From the NCBI GenBank assembly GCA_039938515.1, contig JBDUUL010000015.1:1-64000 (forward strand): a stretch of DNA of 64,000 bases, given 5' to 3'. The stretch's first letter is position 1. Each line of letters opens with the position of its first letter. Positions 25,414 to 31,525 of the stretch are shown here, one piece after another. A program made the position numbers and the translations under genes. This DNA is from Nitrososphaera sp. GTDB taxonomy: Archaea; Thermoproteota; Nitrososphaeria; Nitrososphaerales; Nitrososphaeraceae. The notes beneath the pieces were generated by a model, which was not told the origin of the DNA, searched no databases, and was given only the letters and a program-made list of their open reading frames with translations.

Positions 25414-25980
25414 GTGACAAATATGCTGACAGTTGAGAACGATATGCTGGATGAAAACGCAGGCAAGGTTGCAGACAGGAATCTGGTAATGCTCGACGTA
25501 TCTTCAAGCGTCGCAGATGCAGCGAGACTAATGAAAAAGCGCAACACGACAAGCATGTTTGTCAGTGTTGCCGACTCTGACACTCCCGTGGGCATCGTTA
25601 CGGAGCGGGACATCCTATACAAGGTCGTCGCCGAGGGCAGGGGGCCGTACAAGGTGACCCTCGGCGAGATAATGAGCTCACCACTCGTGAGTGTGCCTGA
25701 AGGCGCGACTGTGCGAGAAGCAGTCGCCCTGATGAGAGCAAGATCGATAAGGAGAATAGCAGTCGTTTCCGATGGCAAAGTTGTCGGCCTGCTTACCCTG
25801 ATGGCGATTGTGGGCGGCAGCACTGATTCAGGCAGGGTCGAGCTGGCCGAGGTTGAGCTGCCAAAAACCGCATGCCCCTATTGCGGCTCAAAATTTGACG
25901 ACAGGGATGAAATGTCAAAGCACATCGACAGGTTGCACCTTGGAAGCGGCCTTCTTGAAGGCGACCCAAGACGATGGTAG
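25414..25980 (+). CDS. CBS-pair protein with C-terminal C2H2 zinc finger
   Basis: A 188-residue fusion. CBS repeat 1 (VADRNLVMLDVSSSVADAARLM through VGIVTERDILYKVVA) and repeat 2 (LGEIMSSPLVSVPEGATVREAVALM through VVGLLTLMAIV) are followed by a linker and a classical C2H2 finger: CPYCGSKFDDRDEM then SKHIDRLH (Cys-x2-Cys-x12-His-x4-His). This suggests a ligand-sensing pair coupled to a DNA, RNA or protein contact. GTG 25414 fits the TATA spacing (about 33 bases); ATG 25423 is the alternative. Shares site 13 with the divergent CBS gene. Confidence 0.9.
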   Translation: MTNMLTVENDMLDENAGKVADRNLVMLDVSSSVADAARLMKKRNTTSMFVSVADSDTPVGIVTERDILYKVVAEGRGPYKVTLGEIMSSPLVSVPEGATVREAVALMRARSIRRIAVVSDGKVVGLLTLMAIVGGSTDSGRVELAEVELPKTACPYCGSKFDDRDEMSKHIDRLHLGSGLLEGDPRRW

Positions 25981-26088
25981 GATAAGCACATTCATGTACA
26001 AGATCCATTGCCCAAATGAACTAATGTGGCACCGGCTCTCAGTCGCATACAGCGTGAAATCCTTTTATTCCCAAAACTTTAATCACGC

Positions 26089-26709
26089 ATGATGGTAGCC
26101 GACGAAGGCGAAAAAGGCATGGAAAATGCCTCGCTGCAGCAAACAAAGAAGACGCGCAGCGTGACGTTTAGGATTGATTCTTCCGTCATAGATGAGCTGC
26201 AGGCCGAGTCGGACAACCGCGAAGTATCGCTTAACGTCCTTGTCAACCAGATCCTAAAGCGCTACTCTGAATGGGACAGGTATGAAAACAAGATTGGCAT
26301 GATGCCTGTGCCAAAGATAATGCTCTCAACTCTCATTGACCGGGCGATAGGCGTGGCAAAGACAAGCGGCATAAAGGATGTCGAGCGCTATCGCAGCGAG
26401 ATAGTCAAAGAGGCCGCCCAAATAGCATTCGGCCTCATTAAAGACTCGGTGCTGTTTATGAAAAAGCAGTACAACCTATGGGTCGTTCTATCGGTTCTTG
26501 AGGAGTACATGAAAGTGTCCGGCATCAACGCCGACCATCGACTTGAAGGGTCAAGGAAGCATGTCTTTGTCCTACAGCACGAGCTTGGCGAGAACTGGTC
26601 ACTGTTCACAAAGGAGCTGTTATCGCTCATTTTCGAAAAGCTGGCCAACGTCAAGGCCGAGATCAGCGTAACGCCGAATACGACTATCGCAGAAGTGGTT
26701 CTGCGATAA
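26089..26709 (+). CDS. Ribbon-helix-helix protein with C-terminal domain (copy B)
   Basis: A 206-residue paralogue of the gene at 8148. After a 22-residue extension the RHH unit reads RSVTFRIDSSVIDELQAES then NREVSLNVLVNQILKRYSEW. The shared linker is DRYENKIGMMPVPK, followed by LSTLIDRAIGVAK, NLWVVLSVLEEYMKVSGIN and HVFVLQHELGENW. ATG 26089 lies 23 bases after TATA-like CCTTTTATTC. No palindrome precedes it although a SnoaL gene with one follows. It is one of three RHH-type proteins that are candidates for the TGCA-binding factor. Confidence 0.87.
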   Translation: MMVADEGEKGMENASLQQTKKTRSVTFRIDSSVIDELQAESDNREVSLNVLVNQILKRYSEWDRYENKIGMMPVPKIMLSTLIDRAIGVAKTSGIKDVERYRSEIVKEAAQIAFGLIKDSVLFMKKQYNLWVVLSVLEEYMKVSGINADHRLEGSRKHVFVLQHELGENWSLFTKELLSLIFEKLANVKAEISVTPNTTIAEVVLR

Positions 26710-26719
26710 GGCCGCAACC

Positions 26720-26736
26720 TGCATTGCACTGCATTC
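26720..26736. promoter_or_regulatory. TGCA palindrome, site 14
   Basis: TGCATTGCACTGCATTC, identical over 17 bases to site 13. TATA-like GCTTATTTACC (26742-26752) follows after 5 bases. Confidence 0.8.
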
Positions 26737-26769
26737 ACTGAGCTTATTTACCTCTTGACGATAGAGCAA

Positions 26770-27210
26770 ATGACCGGAAGAAAAATGGCGACGAATGTGG
26801 GAGCAAATCGGCAAACCCCGGTTACATCAAATGAACAGGCCGTGTTCCACTATTTCAACTGCATTGGAAGCAAAGACCTTGACGGTCTGCTAAACCTGTT
26901 TGCCGAGGATGCAGAGCTTATTGAGCCTTTCAGCAAGGAGAAGGGCCTCAGGGGGCACTCTGCCATCGAGCCCTTTCTCAAGGTCGCCTTTATGGCAAAC
27001 TCGGAGCTAAAGCGGCAGATTACCATAGAAAGAAATTCTCTTCAAGGCAGGCGCAAGAACACTGTGATGGCGCGCGTTTATTTTGAAAAAGGCGAGTCAC
27101 TTGAAGGGTCCTTTACCTTTGAATTTGCTGATGAGGTTTCCGCTGCGAGCAGCGGTACCTCAACGCGAGTGTATCCAAAGATCAAAAAGCTGACAATCAA
27201 GTTTGACTGA
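26770..27210 (+). CDS. SnoaL-like/NTF2-fold protein (copy B)
   Basis: A 146-residue relative of the products at 8980 and 27215. It shows VFHYFNCIGSKDLDGLLNLFAEDAELIEPFSKEKGLRG in outline, then SAIEPFLKVAFMA and a beta-sheet half ending KIKKLTIKFD. The ATG at 26770 (or 26785) fits the TATA box at 26742. It follows an RHH gene, repeating the RHH plus SnoaL pairing seen at 8148-9378. Convergent with copy C, their stops four bases apart. Ligand or reaction unknown. Confidence 0.8.
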   Translation: MTGRKMATNVGANRQTPVTSNEQAVFHYFNCIGSKDLDGLLNLFAEDAELIEPFSKEKGLRGHSAIEPFLKVAFMANSELKRQITIERNSLQGRRKNTVMARVYFEKGESLEGSFTFEFADEVSAASSGTSTRVYPKIKKLTIKFD

Positions 27211-27214
27211 AAAC

Positions 27215-27613
27215 TCAGCTGGCAGGCTCTATCCTAAGCGCCATTATTTTCGGAATTTCCAGGGCATCGTCCGGAGCTTCAAGATCAAATGTGAATCTAA
27301 AGTTGGTCTTGCTGCCCTTCAGAAATATCACGTCTGCAAGCACTTTCAACTGGGCGCTGTCCCCAGAGGCAGTGTTATTATTGTCAGGCGCTACTGAGGA
27401 AATGTAGTAATCAAGTGAGCTGTTTCCTTCTGTTACAAACCGCAGAAAGGGTGCAATCTCTCTTTTTCCCTTCAGCAACCCCTGCTTGCTGAAAGGTTCG
27501 TAGATTATCGCATCGTCATCAAACATTTCAAGTATCCCGGGAACATCCTTGCGGTAAAACCTCCTCATACAGACTTCCACCAGCGAGTTAGCGGCGTCTT
27601 TCGTTGACGACAA
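27215..27613 (-). CDS. SnoaL-like/NTF2-fold protein (copy C)
   Basis: A 132-residue paralogue. CMRRFYRKDVPGILEMFDDDAIIYEPF, KQGLLKGKREIAPFLRFV and KIMALRIEPAS match the other two copies in order. The TTG start at 27613 is about 28-30 bases after the minus-strand TATA-like GCTTTAG (27641-27647), so the transcript is leaderless; site 15 lies upstream. Convergent with copy B. Confidence 0.8.
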   Translation of the reverse strand: MSSTKDAANSLVEVCMRRFYRKDVPGILEMFDDDAIIYEPFSKQGLLKGKREIAPFLRFVTEGNSSLDYYISSVAPDNNNTASGDSAQLKVLADVIFLKGSKTNFRFTFDLEAPDDALEIPKIMALRIEPAS

Positions 27614-27654
27614 GTTCGCTCTGTGTACTCGCAGGAGACACTAAAGCACCACGT

Positions 27655-27671
27655 CTGCAGTGCATGGCAAA
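27655..27671. promoter_or_regulatory. TGCA palindrome, site 15
   Basis: CTGCAGTGCATGGCAAA; on the minus strand TTTGCCATGCACTGCAG stands about 8 bases before the TATA-like box of SnoaL copy C. It shares the variant TGCATGGCAA half with site 5. Confidence 0.65.
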
Positions 27672-27764
27672 TTTCAAAGATATTGCAGCCCGATTGCCTA
27701 TCCTGCAAACCTGCACATTAGCTATATAGAAGGCGGTCTAGGAAAGTAAGCCGCTCGGCCAGAC

Positions 27765-28106
27765 ATGAAAAAGATCGAGATAATCATACCGGACCGCTAC
27801 CTAAACGATGTGAACGAGATACTGAAGGAAATGCACACCGGCGGGATGAGCCACTACCGCGTGGATGGGAGGGGAAAGGTGAAGGCGCAGCCTGTTGCTA
27901 TCGACAGGGGCACCAGGCAGTTTGTGCCCGAGTTTGTTCCCAGGACAAAGATGGAGGTAGTAGTCCGCGATGACCAGGTCGATGCGATAGTCGCCAGAAT
28001 CTCGGAAAAGATCAAAGACCCCGCTACGGGTGGCAAGATGTTTATCAGCGACGTTTCAGCCGCGATTGACCTTGGAACCAATGAAAAGGGAGACAGCGCG
28101 CTATAA
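27765..28106 (+). CDS. PII signalling protein (GlnB/GlnK-like)
   Basis: A 113-residue PII fold: MKKIEIIIPDRYLNDVNEIL opens the first beta-alpha-beta unit, GMSHYRVDGRGK enters the T-loop, and the second unit reads TKMEVVVRDDQVDAIVARI followed by GGKMFISDV. PII proteins bind ATP/ADP and 2-oxoglutarate and adjust transporters or enzymes. The T-loop is not a close match to canonical GlnK and no amtB gene is next to it, so its target is unclear. TATA-like CTATATAG is at about 27721-27728, giving a leader of about 15 bases. Confidence 0.9.
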   Translation: MKKIEIIIPDRYLNDVNEILKEMHTGGMSHYRVDGRGKVKAQPVAIDRGTRQFVPEFVPRTKMEVVVRDDQVDAIVARISEKIKDPATGGKMFISDVSAAIDLGTNEKGDSAL

Positions 28107-28119
28107 CAGCCTCGCTTTT

Positions 28120-28584
28120 TCAGTGAACTATCATTACAGGGCACGCGGAGATTTCAGAGACCCTTCTCGCTACGCTGCCAAGCGGCGTCAGCTTTTCCTT
28201 TCCTATCTGTTTGCTTCCCATCACTATGAGGCCGGCGTGCTCGCCTTTTGCTATCGACACAATCTCATCTGCTGGCGACCCCACCCCCAGAACAAACCGG
28301 ACAGGCACGCCCTGCTGCCGGACATTTCGGATCTTTTGATCAAGCATCGCCTGCGCGCCTGTCTTTAGTATTCTAATCAATTGGACCTTGGCGTCTTCCA
28401 GGCTCGTTGTATCGCTGATAAACCCCAGCGTCGCGCTTGGCGGAACGAATCTGCTGTCGACTATGTGAACAATCAGTATTTCCGACTTCATGGCGCGGGC
28501 AAGTTCGGTAGCTTTTTCCAGCGCCCGATCTGACATTTCTGTGCCGTCGTGGGGAACAAGTATGGTGGACATTGTACCTGACAT
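28120..28584 (-). CDS. Universal stress protein UspA family (second copy)
   Basis: A 154-residue USP domain: MSTILVPHDGTEMSDRALEKA opens it, and AGLIVMGSKQIGKEKLTPLGSVARRV with PVMIVH closes it. The glycine loop differs from the first copy (MGSKQIG rather than MGSRGLG), so ATP binding is less sure. ATG 28584 is 27 bases after its TATA box GCTAAATAAC. It is divergent from the zinc-ribbon gene and shares site 16. Confidence 0.92.
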   Translation of the reverse strand: MSGTMSTILVPHDGTEMSDRALEKATELARAMKSEILIVHIVDSRFVPPSATLGFISDTTSLEDAKVQLIRILKTGAQAMLDQKIRNVRQQGVPVRFVLGVGSPADEIVSIAKGEHAGLIVMGSKQIGKEKLTPLGSVARRVSEISACPVMIVH

Positions 28585-28629
28585 TGTATTGGCAATAGTT
28601 GAATCCGTTATTTAGCTCGTCGATTATAG

Positions 28630-28645
28630 TGCAATGCAGTGCATT
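28630..28645. promoter_or_regulatory. TGCA palindrome, site 16 (shared)
   Basis: TGCAATGCAGTGCATT. Minus-strand TATA (about 28606-28615, Usp) and plus-strand TATA-like GCTTAACTA (28652-28660, zinc ribbon) flank it. Confidence 0.8.
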
Positions 28646-28687
28646 CTTGCAGCTTAACTAGCTTTGAGTCGCACTTTCTGTGTAACC

Positions 28688-28987
28688 ATGGGAAAAAAGA
28701 GTGCATTTCACGAGTCTCCCGAGAGCTCTGTGAGACCGTATGAGGACCTGAGCACCATGCAGCGGGACATCAGCGGCGAGGCTATTGCCGGCCCTGCACT
28801 CGGGATCTGTGATGCCTGTTTCTGGAGCTACACCGCAATCAACCACAAGGGAGTGATGGAGAAGTGTGCATTGTGCGGCGGACGTGTTTCAGTAATTCCG
28901 CTGTCAGCAGAAGAGACGACCCGGTTCGAGTATTCGTCAAAGAGAGGCTTGACGCTGCGCTTTGGGCGCAAGCTGCCGCTCAGATAA
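28688..28987 (+). CDS. Small zinc-ribbon protein, CxxCxW family (copy B)
   Basis: A 99-residue protein. ICDACFWSYTAI and MEKCALCGGRVS give CxxC...CxxC with a Trp two residues after the second Cys, as in the gene at 18969. The tail VIPLSAEETTRFEYSSKRG then LTLRFG aligns with that paralogue. The first 35 residues are polar and variable. ATG 28688 is about 31 bases after the TATA-like box. Function unknown. Confidence 0.78.
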   Translation: MGKKSAFHESPESSVRPYEDLSTMQRDISGEAIAGPALGICDACFWSYTAINHKGVMEKCALCGGRVSVIPLSAEETTRFEYSSKRGLTLRFGRKLPLR

Positions 28988-28991
28988 TTTC

Positions 28992-29007
28992 AGTGCAGTA
29001 CAGTGCA
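28992..29007. promoter_or_regulatory. TGCA palindrome, site 17 (weak)
   Basis: AGTGCAGTACAGTGCA contains two TGCA units but a looser centre. The TATA-like CTTACCTA (about 29019) precedes the ATG at 29048. Confidence 0.5.
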
Positions 29008-29047
29008 GACCTACACCTCTTACCTAGCTTCTGATCAATGTCATTAG

Positions 29048-29515
29048 ATGGCTCTAGATTCGAGGAATCAAAAGAGGATAAGTGAAGGCAAGCTTGTTCT
29101 AGCCGCGGTCGCGGGAGGACTTGCGACTATTGCTCTTCTTTTCATGTTTGTAAGCGGAGGGATTGTCAGGCAGGCCCAGATATTTCTGCCTGAAAAGGGA
29201 GGCGATACTGTGGCGTTTCAGAATGTCGATGGTAAGGTCGCAATAGTTGGGATTACCGGCATAAAGGGCGTCAACCCCACCCTTACCATGAGGACCGGCG
29301 AGTATATCCTGGAAATTACCGTGATAAATCAGGACACGGTCCCTCATTCACTCTTTATAGACAGGGCCAATGTCTCCACGGTAGTGCTTCAGCCCGGCGA
29401 GAAGGGTGTTATTGATCTGCGGTCGACAGTGCCGGCCATTTTTAACTACTATGAGCAGGGAAACTCGACTCCTCTAGGCCACATCGAGGCATTCAAGGTG
29501 GGCGGTTATGACTGA
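29048..29515 (+). CDS. Membrane-anchored cupredoxin-like protein lacking the copper Cys
   Basis: A 155-residue protein with an N-terminal helix (KLVLAAVAGGLATIALLFMFV) and an outward beta-sandwich domain. EITVINQDTVPHSLFID keeps the first copper His of cupredoxins, but the later loop that should contain Cys-x2-His-x3-Met reads FNYYEQGNSTPLGHIEAF, with no Cys. It may bind copper differently or not at all. Otherwise similar in layout to the cupredoxin at 13257, and likewise under a TGCA site. Confidence 0.78.
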   Translation: MALDSRNQKRISEGKLVLAAVAGGLATIALLFMFVSGGIVRQAQIFLPEKGGDTVAFQNVDGKVAIVGITGIKGVNPTLTMRTGEYILEITVINQDTVPHSLFIDRANVSTVVLQPGEKGVIDLRSTVPAIFNYYEQGNSTPLGHIEAFKVGGYD

Positions 29516-29526
29516 TACTGGGCAAT

Positions 29527-29548
29527 AATGCATTGCACTGCACTGCAA
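29527..29548. promoter_or_regulatory. TGCA palindrome, site 18 (last one)
   Basis: The sequence is AATGCATTGC directly followed by ACTGCACTGCAA. TATA box TTGATATACG (about 29557-29566) and the second Hsp20 ATG at 29587 follow. No comparable site is seen between here and 64,000. Confidence 0.78.
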
Positions 29549-29586
29549 ACTGACTTTTGATATACGCTTGCAGCAAAATCAGTTGC

Positions 29587-30102
29587 ATGGCATCACGCAA
29601 AAACAGAATCACGGTTCACAAAGGCACGCATAAATCTGCAAAGCGGCTCGACGATGTTTTTGAAGACTTTAGGCAGGAAATCGAGAGGATGGTTTCCGGC
29701 TCTCTTCCAGCCCTGGCTTTTCCGGCGCCCGGGTTTGCCGGGTCTGCGCTCATTGAAAGAGACCTGCCCAGGCTTCCGCTCTGCGACATGGTCGATAGGG
29801 GCAGCAAGTACGAACTGTATGTAGAAGTCCCGGGGATAGACAGAGAGAAAATAAAAGTGCATGGAACGAGGGGTGGAGTAGAGATATCAGGCGAGCAATC
29901 AGAAGCAAGCTCGGAGAAGGCAAGGAACTATGTCTACAACGAGAGGTCGTTCAAGTCGTTTTACAGAAACATTGCGACGCCTGAAGAAATAATTCCTTCC
30001 AAAATAGCCGCCAGAATGGCAAACGGAATCCTTACGGTTGAAATGCCAAAAAGCCCGTCAGCCGCTGTAAAAGAAAGGGGCGTCAGGGTAGAGATAAAAT
30101 GA
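29587..30102 (+). CDS. Small heat shock protein Hsp20 (second copy)
   Basis: A 171-residue alpha-crystallin chaperone, paralogue of the gene at 2998. The N-terminus is basic (ASRKNRITVHKGTHKSAKR). The core includes YELYVEVPGIDREKIKVHG, RSFKSFYRNIATPEEIIPSK and ANGILTVEMPK. ATG 29587 is chosen over the in-frame TTG at 29557 because the TATA box is about 25 bases upstream of the ATG. Its stop overlaps the start of the Cys-rich gene that follows (ATGA). Confidence 0.95.
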   Translation: MASRKNRITVHKGTHKSAKRLDDVFEDFRQEIERMVSGSLPALAFPAPGFAGSALIERDLPRLPLCDMVDRGSKYELYVEVPGIDREKIKVHGTRGGVEISGEQSEASSEKARNYVYNERSFKSFYRNIATPEEIIPSKIAARMANGILTVEMPKSPSAAVKERGVRVEIK

Positions 30103-30257
30103 CCCGCGTTAGATCTGCACACAACTTTCACGAAGTAAAGGTTCTAAATCCAGAGACTGTATGCGCAAAGTGCGGCAATGCAACGCCGCATGTATGCGAA
30201 TGGTGTGGGGCATGTAGGACGTGCCACAAAGGGCCTGACGCGGAAAAGCTGTACTGA
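30099..30257 (+). CDS. 52-residue Cys-rich zinc-binding microprotein coupled to Hsp20
   Basis: ATG 30099 overlaps the Hsp20 stop by four bases and the frame runs to TGA 30257. The product has six Cys and several His in VCAKCGNATPHVCEWCGACR followed by TCHKG. This can be read as two CxxC pairs plus an extra Cys pair, probably binding one or two zinc ions. The coupling suggests a redox or zinc-responsive partner of the chaperone. No family is recognised. Confidence 0.75.
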   Translation: MTRVRSAHNFHEVKVLNPETVCAKCGNATPHVCEWCGACRTCHKGPDAEKLY

Positions 30258-30270
30258 TTCTGGAGGCACC

Positions 30271-30294
30271 CAACTCTACCACCTGGTGGAGTTG
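30271..30294. terminator. Strong hairpin between convergent genes
   Basis: CAACTCTACCA and TGGTGGAGTTG pair over 11 positions (one G-T) around a CC loop, 14 bases after the Cys-rich gene. No T-run follows. It may end or protect both convergent transcripts. Confidence 0.5.
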
Positions 30295-30343
30295 ATGCCG
30301 AATCTTCGGATAGAACTATGCCGCAAATAGGATATTTAGCAGG

Positions 30344-31453
30344 TTATCCGGTCCCGCTGCCATTTGACGCGCTGCGACTTCTCACGAAGCCTAACATCAC
30401 GGCCACAGCGAGCCCCGACAGCATCATTGAGTGGGCGATGGGAAATTCCGGCATGGTAGATGTCGCGACCATGGAAATAGTGTTGACTCCGTACGGAAAT
30501 ACTACATCGACATGCCTGTAAAATCTCCCCGGAGAAAGCTCCGATGATGAGACCGATGCCTTTGTCGTGTTTTGCCCATTCACAAGTACTGTATAGTTAG
30601 AGTCAACTATCGAATTTGGGCCAGCAATGAACATCACCGCGACCCATCCTCCGCCGCGAAAGATCCCCTGCGCGTCAAAGTTTATGCTGTGAGTTGCTTT
30701 ATCGTATGTCACGTTTCTTATTTTGGCGTCGCTTCCTACTTCGATCTGCACAGTCTGGTTGTCCTCTATTGGAAGGGTGAAATTGAGTCCGGATTGTGAG
30801 GGCACAAAGCAGCTATAATATCCCACTTGGCCTGCTATCGACTTCATGGGAACCAGGGTAAATGGCGAGGAGGAATTGCCTGGGATACGCGGAATGACTT
30901 TGCTTTCCACGACGTCGAGTATTTTTGCATTCTTGTCAATGGCTATGGCACTTACTCTTACGCCGTAGGCATCAACCGGCGATTTATTGTCGAGCATGCC
31001 GGAAATGGAATGAGTTTCATTATCCATTACAAGCGTGTCATAATTTACCGCCAAGAGGGATTTGTCCCGCGCGGGCTGCGGAACTGCAACTATTCTTGAC
31101 GAGACTTTGATAGCCGAAGGGCTTGGTTCTACGTTGCCATCAGGAGCCGCGTGCACAGGAATTTTGAAGGGTATTCCCATGCCCGCGGTTATTTGGCCCA
31201 TGTACTTTGAATAGCTGACAGATTCATTTGAAAAGTAGACGGTCGATTCTATTGTCCTGTTGTTTGGGTCGTTGTTTGTAACTTCACCAATGAGATATTT
31301 ACTGCCGTCTATGTCTGTTACTATATGTTTGAATGTAAGCGTGCCCAGGTTATCTCTCTGCATCATGTCTGAAGAGGCGGCAAGGCACGAAAGTGGCCCG
31401 CCCATGAGTGAAAATCCAATGACAGCATACAGAGCTAGAAAAGTAAGCCGCAA
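30344..31453 (-). CDS. Exported protein with C-terminal membrane anchor
   Basis: A 369-residue protein with an N-terminal signal helix (LTFLALYAVIGFSLMGGPLSCLA), an extracellular region rich in Asn-x-Ser/Thr sites, and a C-terminal helix near IAHSMMLSGLAVAVMLGFV followed by Arg. Repeated beta-rich units such as LIGEVTNNDPNNRTIESTV and ISGMLDNKSPVDAYGVRV look like FxLYD-type domains, which occur in archaeal surface proteins. Function is not known. The TTG start at 31453 is about 34 bases after a minus-strand TATA box CGTTATATG. Confidence 0.8.
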   Translation of the reverse strand: MRLTFLALYAVIGFSLMGGPLSCLAASSDMMQRDNLGTLTFKHIVTDIDGSKYLIGEVTNNDPNNRTIESTVYFSNESVSYSKYMGQITAGMGIPFKIPVHAAPDGNVEPSPSAIKVSSRIVAVPQPARDKSLLAVNYDTLVMDNETHSISGMLDNKSPVDAYGVRVSAIAIDKNAKILDVVESKVIPRIPGNSSSPFTLVPMKSIAGQVGYYSCFVPSQSGLNFTLPIEDNQTVQIEVGSDAKIRNVTYDKATHSINFDAQGIFRGGGWVAVMFIAGPNSIVDSNYTVLVNGQNTTKASVSSSELSPGRFYRHVDVVFPYGVNTISMVATSTMPEFPIAHSMMLSGLAVAVMLGFVRSRSASNGSGTG

Positions 31454-31525
31454 TATTATATCCCCTTGGCATTGCGAGTTTCATATAACGATTTAGTCAA
31501 AAAAAGGGAAAGGTAGTTGTGCTAC

